Assembly (NCBI GenBank): GCA_002281775.1
Contig: NCGY01000004.1
Span: 124,001-188,000 of the forward strand
Source of the DNA: Hydrogenophilales bacterium 16-64-46
GTDB taxonomy: Bacteria > Pseudomonadota > Gammaproteobacteria > Burkholderiales > Thiobacillaceae
DNA: 64,000 nucleotides
Direction of reading: 5' to 3'
The translations under genes were made by a program, and so were the position numbers. Each line of letters opens with the position of its first letter. Position 1 is the stretch's first letter. Under the pieces are notes generated by a model. The model was given only the letters and a program-made list of their open reading frames with translations, had not been told where the DNA came from and ran no database searches. This document shows, piece by piece, positions 20,474 to 32,047 of the stretch.

Positions 20474-21292
20474 ATGGCAAAAGTCAGCGTACTCAATCAG
20501 GAAGTGACGATCGCCTCGGTTGGGCAGGAGGACTACATCTCACTGACCGATATCGCCAAACACAGGAATGCCGACGATCCCCGCTTCATCATTCAAAACT
20601 GGATGCGCACCCGGTTCACGGTGGAGTTTCTCGGCATCTGGGAGTGCCTGAACAACCCCGGTTTTAACCGTGTCGAATTCGAGGCGGTTAAAAACGAGGC
20701 CGGCAGCAATGCCTTTGTCATGACACCCACCAAGTGGGCCAACCTGACCGGCGCCATCGGCATCCTCTCCAAGGCCGGCCGCTACGGCGGCACCTACGCC
20801 CACAAGGACATCGCCTTCGAATTCGCCTCCTGGGTATCGGTGGAATTCAAGCTCTACCTGATCAAGGAATTCCAGCGCCTCAAGGAAGAAGAGCGCAAGA
20901 CCCTGGGCTGGGACATCCGCCGCAACCTGGCCAAAATCAACTACCGCATCCATACCGACGCCATCCAGCAGCACCTGATCCCGCCCGCCCTCGGCGCCCA
21001 ACAGACCTCCCTGGTCTATGCCAGCGAGGCCGACGTGCTCAACCTCGCCCTGTTCGGCCAAACCGCCACCCAATGGCGCGCAGCCAACCCGGGCAACAAG
21101 GGCAATATGCGCGACGAGGCCGACGTCACCCAACTGGTCTGCCTCTCCAACCTCGAAAACCTCAACGCCCTGTTCATTGCCGAAGGCATGCCCCAGCAAC
21201 AACGGCTGGAGCGCCTGAACCAGATTGCCATTCATCAAATGACCCTACTGGCAGGTGACGCGCGCATGAAACTGCCGGGAGACAAGCCATGA
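20474..21292 (+). CDS. KilA-N domain protein
   Basis: A 272-residue protein with an N-terminal KilA-N-type DNA-binding domain: YISLTDIAKHRNADDPRFII, NWMRTRFTVEFLGIWE, and the later GRYGGTYAHKDIAFEFASWV. The C-terminal third (IRRNLAKINYRIHTDAIQQH onward) is helical and typical of KilA-N proteins found within type I RM loci. Its role there is not established; phage-related DNA binding or regulation is possible. It begins 12 bases after hsdM and overlaps the next small gene by 4 bases. Confidence 0.85.
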   Translation: MAKVSVLNQEVTIASVGQEDYISLTDIAKHRNADDPRFIIQNWMRTRFTVEFLGIWECLNNPGFNRVEFEAVKNEAGSNAFVMTPTKWANLTGAIGILSKAGRYGGTYAHKDIAFEFASWVSVEFKLYLIKEFQRLKEEERKTLGWDIRRNLAKINYRIHTDAIQQHLIPPALGAQQTSLVYASEADVLNLALFGQTATQWRAANPGNKGNMRDEADVTQLVCLSNLENLNALFIAEGMPQQQRLERLNQIAIHQMTLLAGDARMKLPGDKP

Positions 21293-21531
21293 ACACCACC
21301 AACACCGACCCGCGACTGGCCATCGTTGAGACGACTTACGACTGCGACACCAGCGAGCAAGCCTTCGGCAAGCGGTGGCGTCAGGAAATCCTCACCCTGA
21401 CGGAAGCGCAGATCGAGGCGCTGCGGCAAGGCAAACGCCTGGCCGTGGATGTGCAGGGGGAGTATGGGGTGTATCTGAAATTGGATGCGGTGATCGAGGC
21501 CAATTTGAGGGAGCTTGGGTATGGGAGGTGA
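21289..21531 (+). CDS. Small protein of unknown function in the hsd operon
   Basis: An 80-residue acidic protein, MNTTNTDPRLAIVETTYDCD..., with a helical middle part (QEILTLTEAQIEALRQGKRL). No family recognised. Its ATG overlaps the KilA-N stop (ATGA) and its 3' end overlaps the start of hsdS by 11 bases, which argues that it is translated. It could modulate the specificity subunit or the KilA-N protein (inference). Confidence 0.65.
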   Translation: MNTTNTDPRLAIVETTYDCDTSEQAFGKRWRQEILTLTEAQIEALRQGKRLAVDVQGEYGVYLKLDAVIEANLRELGYGR

Positions 21532-22780
21532 GTGGGAAGTGCTAACACTTCGCGAGGCAGGCGTCTCGCTCACTGACTGCGACCATCGAACACCACCGGC
21601 GGCCGAGAGTGGCTATCCGTATGTCGCAATTCCGCAATTGCGTGGTGGCCGAATTGAACTCAAGGATGCACGCAAGATATCTCCTGAACATTTCGCCGAA
21701 TGGACTCGTAAAGCAAAGCCTACGGTCAACGACGTAGTTCTCTCGCGCCGCTGCAATCCAGGCGAAACAGCATTCGTTTCGCCAAGTGTCGAGTTCGCAC
21801 TTGGCCAGAATCTGGTTCTCCTCCGTGCTGACGGCAAGCGAGTCTATCCAGCCTTTCTCAGGTGGCTTACCCGGAGTCCAGAGTGGTGGGATCAGATCGG
21901 CAAGTTCATCAATGTCGGCGCGGTGTTCGACAGCCTCAAATGTGCTGATGTACCAAAGTTCGAACTGACGATCCCGCCCCTCCCCGAACAACGCGCCATC
22001 GCCCACATCCTCGGCACGCTGGACGACAAGATCGAACTCAACCGCCGCCGCAACCAGACCCTGGAGGCCATGGCTCGCGCGCTGTTCAAGGACTGGTTCG
22101 TCGACTTCGGCCCCGTCCGCGCCAAGATGGAAGCCCGCGAACCCTACCTCCCCGCTGACCTCTGGCAACACTTCCCCGACCGCCTCGATGATGAGGGCAA
22201 GCCGGTGGGATGGAAGATAAAGCGTGTTTCCGACTACCTAAGCCTTGCATACGGAAAATCTCTGCCTGCAGGAAAGCGCAGCCCAGGTGGCGTTCCCGTA
22301 TACGGATCCGGCGGAATCACTGGGCTTCACAACGAAGCGCTTGTCGACGGACCGGCTGTCATTGTGGGACGCAAAGGCACTGTCGGTAGTCTGTACTGGG
22401 AAGATCGTCCATGCTTTCCCATTGACACGGTTTTCTATGTCCAGCCCGAGGCTCCATTACCTTTCTGCTTTTACTTGCTCGAAAGCTTGCCGCTTCGGGA
22501 TATGAATACTGATGCCGCAGTGCCTGGACTGAATCGTGAGAATGTCTATCGACTCAAGGTTGTCGCGCCACCAACAGCGCTAATCGCAGCTTTCGCCGAG
22601 ACTGCTTCGCGGTTCCGCGACACCATCGCGGCAGTTTCCGGAGAACGCGAAGCCCTCGCCCAACTCCGCGACACCCTGCTGCCCAAGCTGATCTCCGGCG
22701 AGTTGCGCATCGCCGATGCGGAGAAATTTATCGAGCGCGTCGAATCTCAGGCGTCCAACCTCACAAGGAGCGTGTCATGA
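21521..22780 (+). CDS. hsdS: Type I restriction-modification system, specificity subunit
   Basis: HsdS holds two target-recognition domains that each read one half of a bipartite site. The 419-residue protein shows the central conserved region PPLPEQRAIAHILGTLDDKI (about residues 150-170) followed by helical ARALFKDWFVDFGPVRAKME, then the second recognition domain and a C-terminal helical repeat (LAQLRDTLLPKLISGELRI). ATG 21521 is favoured; TTG 21515 is also in frame. Local base composition in the first recognition domain is lower in GC than in the rest, common for domain-swapped hsdS genes. Its stop overlaps the next gene (ATGA). Confidence 0.95.
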   Translation: MGGEWEVLTLREAGVSLTDCDHRTPPAAESGYPYVAIPQLRGGRIELKDARKISPEHFAEWTRKAKPTVNDVVLSRRCNPGETAFVSPSVEFALGQNLVLLRADGKRVYPAFLRWLTRSPEWWDQIGKFINVGAVFDSLKCADVPKFELTIPPLPEQRAIAHILGTLDDKIELNRRRNQTLEAMARALFKDWFVDFGPVRAKMEAREPYLPADLWQHFPDRLDDEGKPVGWKIKRVSDYLSLAYGKSLPAGKRSPGGVPVYGSGGITGLHNEALVDGPAVIVGRKGTVGSLYWEDRPCFPIDTVFYVQPEAPLPFCFYLLESLPLRDMNTDAAVPGLNRENVYRLKVVAPPTALIAAFAETASRFRDTIAAVSGEREALAQLRDTLLPKLISGELRIADAEKFIERVESQASNLTRSVS

Positions 22781-23364
22781 CTTCGAGCGCCGCCAGTATT
22801 CCGGCCTGGAACAGCGCGGGCGTGCTACCGCCGATTCGGCCGAACGCGCCCGGAAGCAGCCCGGATCGCTCGCCCTATGTGGTCGATCTGGCCGTGCTGT
22901 TTGATCGCTTTGCCACGTCGCCGGAACGTATGGCGATACTCGACGGCCTGCTGCGGTTCCGAGCCGATCTGCATGCGGCCGGCATCACGTCCGGCTTTCA
23001 GTGGCTGGACGGCAGCTTCCTCGAACAGGCCGAAGCACTCGAAGGCCGCCCACCGAGAGATATGGATGTGGTGACCTTTCTCGATCTGCCCCAGGGGCTG
23101 GATCAGCGGGCGCTGGCCCAGCATCATGGAACCCTGTTCGATCAGAAACACGTGAAGGCGGCGTATGCGATGGATGCCTATTTCGCCGTGCTCGGGCAGC
23201 CGACTGATCAATGGCAGGTCAAGAAAATCGCCTACTGGTACAGCCTGTGGTCGCATCGCCGCGACGGGCTGTGGAAGGGGTTTGTGCAGGTTGATCTCGA
23301 CCCATCGCAGGATGGCGATGCGCGGGCGATCCTGAATCTCGCCGGAGGGGTTCGCCATGACTAA
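22777..23364 (+). CDS. Nucleotidyltransferase-like protein (DUF6932-type) inside the hsd operon
   Basis: A 195-residue protein that reads like a minimal nucleotidyltransferase: G79-S80-F81 in WLDGSFLEQAE, followed by D95-x-D97 in RDMDVVTFLDLP and a possible third carboxylate D133 in AYAMDAYFAV. The opening SIPAWNSAGVLPPIRP is shared by proteins I recall as DUF6932. Such proteins resemble MNT-type antitoxin/toxin transferases that AMP-modify partners or add nucleotides to tRNA. It overlaps hsdS by 4 bases and the following gene by 8, so it is an integral operon member. Assignment of fold is moderately certain; substrate is unknown. Confidence 0.7.
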   Translation: MTSSAASIPAWNSAGVLPPIRPNAPGSSPDRSPYVVDLAVLFDRFATSPERMAILDGLLRFRADLHAAGITSGFQWLDGSFLEQAEALEGRPPRDMDVVTFLDLPQGLDQRALAQHHGTLFDQKHVKAAYAMDAYFAVLGQPTDQWQVKKIAYWYSLWSHRRDGLWKGFVQVDLDPSQDGDARAILNLAGGVRHD

Positions 23365-24265
23365 CGACTATCTGACCATTGCCTCCGAGATCAGGGAGCT
23401 GGAGAACCTGCTGGCTGCTATTCCAGAAGGCAATATGATCGAGCGCATGAGCCTCGAATCGCGGCTGGAATCGGCCCGGGCCGCTTTGGCTGGTTTGCCC
23501 CAGCAGGTCGCGCCGAAGGCTCGGCTGACCTTTCGTGGCAAGCCGGTGTTCGGCAGCCATGGCATCGCGGCGGACTTCGGCGGCAAGGCAGCCGGTGCCT
23601 TTTCCGATGCCTTCGCGGCCGTCGCAGCGGGGTTGAGCGAAGGGCTGCACTATATGGGCCCGATACCCAACCGGGACAAGAACCAGTTGCTGATTACAGG
23701 TACCGCCATCGGTTCGTTCGGCTTTGAATTCGAGCTGCCCGCACAGGAGCCCTCGCTATTTCCCGAAGCGGAAAAGGCGCAGGAAGCCATGGCCAAGATC
23801 GAAGCGCTGTTCAGGCTGGCGGCCGAAGGCAGTGACGACGAGGTGGCGGAGGTGATCGAAGAGGTCCACCCGCGTGCCGTCAGGAAGGTGCATGACTTCC
23901 TTGAGTTGCTGGTGCAACAACAGGCGTGGTGTGGGCTCGAGTTTGCTGATCGGTTTTTCCGCTATGCCGACTACGAGCAGATCAAGGCATCTTGCGAACG
24001 CCTGAAGGACGAGAACATTCAGGAGACGGAAGAAACCTATCGCGGCGAGTTCCAGGGCGTTCTACCTGCGGGTAGAACCTTTGAGTTTCGGCTTGCCGAT
24101 CAGGCGGGGCTGATCCGGGGCAAGGTCGATCTGAGCATTGATGATCCTGACGTGCTCAACCGGGAATGGCTGCACAAGCCGGTTACCGTGAAGCTCAACG
24201 TCATGCAGGTCGGCCAGGGCCGGCCGCGATACACCCTGATGACCTTGGATGACCTCAGCGTATGA
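23357..24265 (+). CDS. Unknown protein paired with the nucleotidyltransferase-like gene
   Basis: A 302-residue soluble protein. Residues about 7-47 form a likely coiled coil (IASEIRELENLLAAIPEG, SLESRLESARAALAGL). A middle beta-rich part (ARLTFRGKPVFGSHGIAADF) and a C-terminal part ending KLNVMQVGQGRPRYTLMTLD follow. I recognise no domain or catalytic motif. It overlaps the nucleotidyltransferase-like gene by 8 bases and the Abi_C-like gene by 4. The most economical idea is that it is the cognate partner (target, sensor or neutraliser) of the transferase. Confidence 0.7.
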   Translation: MTNDYLTIASEIRELENLLAAIPEGNMIERMSLESRLESARAALAGLPQQVAPKARLTFRGKPVFGSHGIAADFGGKAAGAFSDAFAAVAAGLSEGLHYMGPIPNRDKNQLLITGTAIGSFGFEFELPAQEPSLFPEAEKAQEAMAKIEALFRLAAEGSDDEVAEVIEEVHPRAVRKVHDFLELLVQQQAWCGLEFADRFFRYADYEQIKASCERLKDENIQETEETYRGEFQGVLPAGRTFEFRLADQAGLIRGKVDLSIDDPDVLNREWLHKPVTVKLNVMQVGQGRPRYTLMTLDDLSV

Positions 24266-25022
24266 CGCTCGACTGGTGCCCCGGCATCCGCGAAGCGTGC
24301 AGCCACTGGCGCGACGCGCCGATGCTGCAGCAGAACCTGGAAGCGCTGGAGCAGACGCTCGACCAGGACAACGATGCCTGCATCGACTGCGCAAAGACCA
24401 TGGTCGAGGTGGTCTGCCGGGTCATCGTCGAGAGCTTCCATACGCCGCTGGCACCGCTCAAGCCGGTGCAGGAGACGCCCAGTCTTTCCGACTGGCTGAG
24501 CGCTGCCGTGCGGGCGTTGAAGCTGGGCGATATCCGCGACGAAAAGTTCAAGAAGCTGGTGTCGAGCCACCACAAGCTGGCCGGCGCACTCAACGACCTG
24601 CGCAATCAGGCCGGCCCCACCAGTCATGGCAAGGACCCGTATCTGGAGCGGCTGGCGATCCATCATCGTCGGTCAGCGGTACTCGCCGCCGATGCCATCG
24701 TGGCCTTCCTGCACAAAGCCTATCTGGATGCGCAACTGGACCCCACCAGTTCCCGCGAGCCCTGGGAGCGCTTCGCCGGCAACAATGTCCTGATCGATGC
24801 GCATGTGGGGCTGGCAATCGAGACCGACGATGAGGGCGTGCCCAGCCTACAGTTCCTGCTGCCGGGCGGTGATGTGCTGCCGCTGACCATCGAGGTCAGC
24901 CGCTTGCTCTATCAGCTCGATCGCGAGGCCTACGTGGAGGCCTTGAATGCTGCACGCAGCGCCAGTAGCAACGAAACCGCCGATGCGGACCCCGCCGGAA
25001 ACGATATGGAGGCAGCAGGCTG

Positions 25023-25023
<1 letters not shown>
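24262..25023 (+). CDS. Abi_C-like (abortive infection C-terminal domain) protein
   Basis: A 253-residue protein whose middle part (about residues 90-160) matches the abortive-infection C-terminal domain pattern: [19 protein letters not shown] then [20 protein letters not shown]. The N-terminal helical part ([20 protein letters not shown]) is typical of the same family. The C-terminal 70 residues look like a separate small beta domain ([20 protein letters not shown]). Abi_C proteins are associated with phage resistance and with type I RM loci. Coupled by overlaps to the gene before (ATGA) and to hsdR after (TGATG). Confidence 0.7.
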
Positions 25024-28226
<3,203 letters not shown>

Positions 28227-28354
28227 GATTCGGCCCGGCAAGTCAGCTTGCGACAACGCAGGCCGAATCCATGTCCAACACGAGGACAAAAAGCAAGGGC
28301 AGGAATACTCCGAAACCTGCCAGTGACCCCTTGGGTGTCTGAACGGCCGGAGTG

Positions 28355-28408
28355 GGTCGAAACCTGCCGACTGCATAAGGGAGGCCGAAGTCAGGAATGG
28401 CCGATTAG
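28355..28408 (-). repeat. Right-hand copy of the sequence flanking the restriction island
   Basis: Read on the minus strand this begins CTAATCGGCCATT and contains CCTCCC and TCGGCAGGTT at the same spacing as 18518-18571 on the plus strand. The two copies are about 72 percent identical over 54 positions in hand alignment and lie in opposite orientation around the hsd operon. The rest of 28227-28416 holds no gene. Confidence 0.55.
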
Positions 28409-28416
28409 CAGCCCCC

Positions 28417-29097
28417 TCAAAATCGCTCCCCCTCCCGCAGATACCGCCACTGCCCCGATGGCAGTTTGCCCATGGCCACGCCGCCGAGGCGGATGCGCTT
28501 CATCGACAGCACCTGCAAGCCAGCGGTTTCGCACAAGTGGGCGATTTGTTGAGTGTGCGCGCCTTTCATGGCCACGCGCAGGCGCTGTTCGCTTTGCCAG
28601 CTGAGCTTGATCTGGGGCAGGGCGCGGGTCATGCGCTTGAGGCCGTTTTCGGGTAATTCGCCAGCGACGTCGACGAGGAGTTCGTGTTCCAGGGTGGCGG
28701 CGTCTGCGGTGAGTTTGCGCACGATGCGCCAGTCCTGGGTCCAGACGACGAGACCGCTGGCGGCAGGTTCCAGCGGTAGGCACGGGGTAAGCTGGGTGAA
28801 GTGTTTTTTGAGGATGCGGCGTGCCCCGGGGTCTTCGGCCCAATGGCTGGTAGCGCAGGGTAGGATGGGGGCGAGCGTGCCGGCGGGCTGGTGCAGCAGC
28901 ATGGTCACGTCCTGGGCCTGCTCCAGGTCGGCGGCGGGGTCGATGTCGATGCGCTGGTCGGTCACGCGGAAGTGGGCTTCTTCGACCATGATGCCATCCA
29001 CCTGCACCCAGCCGCCGGCGATGAGCAGTTCGGCCTCGCGACGGGAGCATCCGCGCAGTTCGGCGATGCGTTTGGCGAGGCGGACGGGTTCAATCAT
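28417..29097 (-). CDS. S4-domain RNA-binding protein related to RsuA/RluF pseudouridine synthases
   Basis: A 226-residue protein with an N-terminal S4 domain (RLAKRIAELRGCSRREAELL, then GGWVQVDG) and a body resembling small-subunit rRNA pseudouridine synthases. The catalytic segment of that family (GRLDxxTxGL) reads PLEPAASGLVVW here, with Glu110 at the position of the essential Asp, so pseudouridylation is doubtful. I recall related betaproteobacterial proteins also deviating at this site, which would make it a distinct RNA-binding family. It is divergent from the dienelactone hydrolase gene. Confidence 0.75.
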   Translation of the reverse strand: MIEPVRLAKRIAELRGCSRREAELLIAGGWVQVDGIMVEEAHFRVTDQRIDIDPAADLEQAQDVTMLLHQPAGTLAPILPCATSHWAEDPGARRILKKHFTQLTPCLPLEPAASGLVVWTQDWRIVRKLTADAATLEHELLVDVAGELPENGLKRMTRALPQIKLSWQSEQRLRVAMKGAHTQQIAHLCETAGLQVLSMKRIRLGGVAMGKLPSGQWRYLREGERF

Positions 29098-29232
29098 GGC
29101 AGCGGGGAAGGAGGCGGAGCAGGGATTCTACGCCGCGTGCGCGGTGTGGTTGTTCGGGCTGCGCCGGGCAGGGTATGCTTTTGTCCTTACCTGCCTGATC
29201 GCAGCTGCGGTCGTTGACTCCCGGAGAAGCCC

Positions 29233-30015
29233 ATGAAAACCGCTCTTGCCCTGTCCCTGTTGTTGTTCACCTCGTCCGCATTGGCTGCCGTAATCGGCAA
29301 GGATGTCAGCTACCAGGCAGGCGACACGACGATGAAAGGTTTTATGGCCTATGACGACGCGGTCAAGGACAAGCGGGCCGGCGTGCTGGTGGTGCCGGAG
29401 TGGTGGGGCGCCAACGACTATGCACGCAAGCGCGCGCGGATGCTGGCCGAGGCGGGCTACGTGGCACTGGTGGTGGACATGTACGGCAACGGCCAGGTGG
29501 CCGACAATCCCAAGGACGCGGGCGCGCTGGCCGGCAGCGTGAACAAGAATCCCGACCTGGCGTATGCGCGCATGGATGCGGCGCGCAAGTTTCTCGACGC
29601 GCAGGGCAATGTGAAGAAAGGTGAGCTGGCTGCGCTGGGTTACTGCTTCGGCGGCGGCGTGGTGCTCAACATGGCGCGCGCCGGGCTGCCGCTGAAATCG
29701 GTGGCAAGCTACCACGGCGTACTGGCGACGGACATCAGCGTGAAGCCCGGCCAGATCAAGGCCAAGATCCGCGTCTTCCATGGCGAGGCCGACCCCGTCG
29801 TGCCGCCCGAGCAGGTGGAGGCCTTCAAGACTGAAATGGCCAACGCCAAGGCCGACTACATGCTGGTGGCCTACCCCGGCGTGAAGCACACCTTCACCAA
29901 CCGCGAGGCCGACAGCTACGCCGCGCAGTTTGGTCTGCCGCTCAAATACGACCCCGAAGCCGACAAGGATTCGTGGACGCGTACGCTGGAGTTCCTCAAG
30001 GCCACACTCAAGTAA
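29233..30015 (+). CDS. Exported dienelactone hydrolase family protein
   Basis: A 260-residue alpha/beta hydrolase with a signal peptide (MKTALALSLLLFTSSALAA). The nucleophile is Cys in LGYCFGGGVVLNM; the acid Asp lies in FHGEADPVVPP and the His in YPGVKHTFTNREAD, the DLH catalytic set. Such exported hydrolases are common in proteobacteria and their substrates are mostly unknown. Its TAA stop shares a base with the ATG of the next gene, so hydrolase and cyclohydrolase are co-translated. Confidence 0.88.
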   Translation: MKTALALSLLLFTSSALAAVIGKDVSYQAGDTTMKGFMAYDDAVKDKRAGVLVVPEWWGANDYARKRARMLAEAGYVALVVDMYGNGQVADNPKDAGALAGSVNKNPDLAYARMDAARKFLDAQGNVKKGELAALGYCFGGGVVLNMARAGLPLKSVASYHGVLATDISVKPGQIKAKIRVFHGEADPVVPPEQVEAFKTEMANAKADYMLVAYPGVKHTFTNREADSYAAQFGLPLKYDPEADKDSWTRTLEFLKATLK

Positions 30016-30644
30016 TGGCCGACGCCTGCGACGACGACTGCCACGCGCCGCACGGCCACGGCAGCCTGGGCATTCCGCAGATCGGCGCGTTCGACGCACC
30101 GGCGTTCGAGCGCGCGGTCAACGACATGCTGCGTGCCTGCGGCGTGGCTACGGATTCGGTGCATACCGGCCGCACGGCGGAACGGGTGCGCGAACTGTGG
30201 CAGAAGCGTCTGCTCGGCGGTTATGCCATCAACCCGGCCGACGCGCTGGGGGCGGGGTTCGACGATGTGCGCGACGACATGGTGGTGGTGCGCGGCATTG
30301 CGGTGCACGGTGTGTGTCCGCATCACCTGGTGCCGTTTCGCGGTGTGGCCCACGTGGCCTACGTGCCGGGCGGTCGATTGCACGGTTTCGGCCGCATCGC
30401 CCGCATGGTCGACGCCATCGGCCACCGCTTCACCTACCAGGAATGGATGACGCGCGACATCGCCGAAGCGCTGATGACGCATGGTATGGCCCGGGGCGGC
30501 GCGTGCATCGTCGAGGCCGAGCAGTTGTGCCTGCTGCTGGGCGAAGACCGGCGCGGCGACGAGCGCGTGGTCACGCAGGCGTTCACCGGCTGTTTCCGCG
30601 AGAGCGAGCAGCTGCGCAATGAGTTTTTGCGGGCACTGGTTTGA
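30015..30644 (+). CDS. Divergent GTP cyclohydrolase I family protein
   Basis: A 209-residue T-fold enzyme of the FolE (GTP cyclohydrolase I) family. Zn ligands are visible: Cys101 and His104 in VHGVCPHHLVPFRG and Cys172 in VEAEQLCLLLG. The catalytic His that normally lies in EAxHxC is Gln170, and the GLSKLAR nucleotide-contact stretch reads GFGRIAR. The product may therefore hydrolyse another purine or a different GTP product, or be inactive. The start ATG 30015 overlaps the stop of the dienelactone hydrolase; the frame is open upstream inside that gene. Confidence 0.8.
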   Translation: MADACDDDCHAPHGHGSLGIPQIGAFDAPAFERAVNDMLRACGVATDSVHTGRTAERVRELWQKRLLGGYAINPADALGAGFDDVRDDMVVVRGIAVHGVCPHHLVPFRGVAHVAYVPGGRLHGFGRIARMVDAIGHRFTYQEWMTRDIAEALMTHGMARGGACIVEAEQLCLLLGEDRRGDERVVTQAFTGCFRESEQLRNEFLRALV

Positions 30645-30665
30645 TTGAGACGGCCTTGATCGGGC

Positions 30666-30750
30666 TTGTGCTTGATCCCGTTGTGCTTGATCCCGCATGG
30701 CCTTGATTCAGCCTGGCCTTGATTCAACGTGGCCTTGATTCAACGTGGCC
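30666..30750 (+). repeat. Nested short tandem repeats after the cyclohydrolase gene
   Basis: Two direct copies of a 15-base unit TTGTGCTTGATCCCG (30666-30680, 30681-30695) are followed by three of a 16-base unit TGGCCTTGATTCAACG (30698-30713 with a variant end, 30714-30729, 30730-30745) and a partial copy. All share the core CTTGAT. They fill the gap before the 30808 gene and look like slippage-prone repeats. Confidence 0.85.
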
Positions 30751-30807
30751 CGGCGCAGCCAACCTATTCGTCATGCCGCTGCAATTCGTCTCTTTCACAC
30801 TCGCATC

Positions 30808-31359
30808 ATGAAAACCGCTCTGCTTCTGGCCGCTCTGCTGGGTGCGGGCACCGTCTGCGCCCAGGATGCGCCCAACTGGCTGTCCGAACCCGCGCCGGTT
30901 GCCACCATCCGCCTGGCCGAGCCCGCCGTCGACGAGGCCGTTGTCGTCATCAATGACAACGCGCTGGGCGGCAACCACGCCGGCCTGTTTGCCGGTGATC
31001 GCCTGATCGACCCCGCCGGGAGCTATTTTGGCGTGCGCGGCGAAGACAAAACCTGGTCCGGCCCCACGCTCGCCGACTACACACGCTACCAGACCACTGA
31101 TGGCCTCAAGGTGCGCGTCTACCGTTTCCGGCTCAGCCCCGATGCCATGGCGCAACTGCGTCAGCGCATCGCGGACGCCGGACCGACGCCGCCGCTGTTC
31201 TGCGCGGCGGCGGTGCAGAATCTGCTGGTGGACCTTGCCCCGTTCGACGCCATCACCCGCACCGGTTTCACCACGCCCACTGCGCTTGGCAAGCGCCTCG
31301 ACGCGTTGGTGAGCAACGGCGTGGGGGAGTGTCAGCAGCTCGATGCATCGCCCTGCTGA
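30808..31359 (+). CDS. Exported protein of unknown function, possibly cysteine-hydrolase-like
   Basis: A 183-residue protein with a signal peptide (LLLAALLGAGTVCAQD). The mature part has GGNHAGLFAGDRLIDPAG near the start and LFCAAAVQNLLVDL later. A His early and a Cys later are reminiscent of permuted NlpC/P60-type hydrolases, but the match is too weak for an assignment. The frame is open to 30745, through the tandem repeat end; ATG 30808 begins a clean signal peptide and is preferred. Confidence 0.65.
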   Translation: MKTALLLAALLGAGTVCAQDAPNWLSEPAPVATIRLAEPAVDEAVVVINDNALGGNHAGLFAGDRLIDPAGSYFGVRGEDKTWSGPTLADYTRYQTTDGLKVRVYRFRLSPDAMAQLRQRIADAGPTPPLFCAAAVQNLLVDLAPFDAITRTGFTTPTALGKRLDALVSNGVGECQQLDASPC

Positions 31360-31369
31360 TTTTTTTGCC

Positions 31370-31392
31370 TTGACACATACCAACCGGTATGT
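31370..31392 (+). promoter_or_regulatory. Promoter -35 and TetR-type operator
   Basis: TTGACA (31370-31375) is a perfect -35 box. It abuts the inverted repeat ACATACC-AACC-GGTATGT (31375-31392), a typical TetR/AcrR operator placed directly before the ATG at 31393. Autorepression of the tetR-tusA operon is the natural reading. A run of seven T just upstream may also end the preceding transcript. Confidence 0.75.
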
Positions 31393-32019
31393 ATGATTCA
31401 AAGCGTGAACGCCACTGCCAAATCTCCGGAACAAACCCGTCAGGCCCTGCTGCAAGCAGCGTTTGCGGAAATCCATCGCAAGGGCTACCAGGCAGCCTCG
31501 CTGTCGCAGATTCTGGCGGATACCGGGCTGACCAAGGGCGCGCTGTATCACCATTTCCCGGACAAGCAGGCGCTCGGGCTTGCGGTCGTCGACGAGGTGG
31601 TGCGGCCGATGCTGGCGGCGATGATGTTCGAGCCGCTGGCGAATGCGAAAGCGCCACTCGCGGCGATGAAGAAACTGCTCAAGGCCAAGGCGGCCGACCC
31701 CGATCCTCGGGGGGTGACGCTGGGCTGTCCGCTCAACAACCTGATGCAGGAAATGAGTCCGGTCAACGAGGATTTCCGCCTGCGGCTGAACGCGCTCTTC
31801 AACGACTGGGTCGGGGTGGTGGCTGCGGCGCTCAGGCGAGGCCAGGCAGCGGGCGAAGTCAGGAAAGGCGTGGACGTCGCCGCGACGGCTTTTTTCATCG
31901 TGTCAGCGCTGGAAGGCTGCATCGGCATGAGCAAGAACACCCAGTCGGTCACGGCCTACCGCGCCTGCCTGGGCCAGATGGTGCGTTATCTCGACACTCT
32001 GAAATCCCCGGCGGCCTGA
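31393..32019 (+). CDS. TetR/AcrR family transcriptional regulator
   Basis: A 208-residue regulator. The N-terminal helix-turn-helix is clear: RQALLQAAFAEIHRKGYQ, then SLSQILADTGLTKGALYHHF and PDKQALGLAVVDE. The C-terminal ligand domain contains GCPLNNLMQEMS, a pattern shared with regulators of the TetR_C family that respond to small hydrophobic or electrophilic compounds. ATG 31393 directly follows an 18-base inverted repeat, so the gene is likely self-repressed; GTG 31405 is an alternative start. It heads a plus-strand set of six genes up to 33897. Confidence 0.92.
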   Translation: MIQSVNATAKSPEQTRQALLQAAFAEIHRKGYQAASLSQILADTGLTKGALYHHFPDKQALGLAVVDEVVRPMLAAMMFEPLANAKAPLAAMKKLLKAKAADPDPRGVTLGCPLNNLMQEMSPVNEDFRLRLNALFNDWVGVVAAALRRGQAAGEVRKGVDVAATAFFIVSALEGCIGMSKNTQSVTAYRACLGQMVRYLDTLKSPAA

Positions 32020-32047
32020 ACCCGCCCCCCAACGCAAGGAGACTGTT

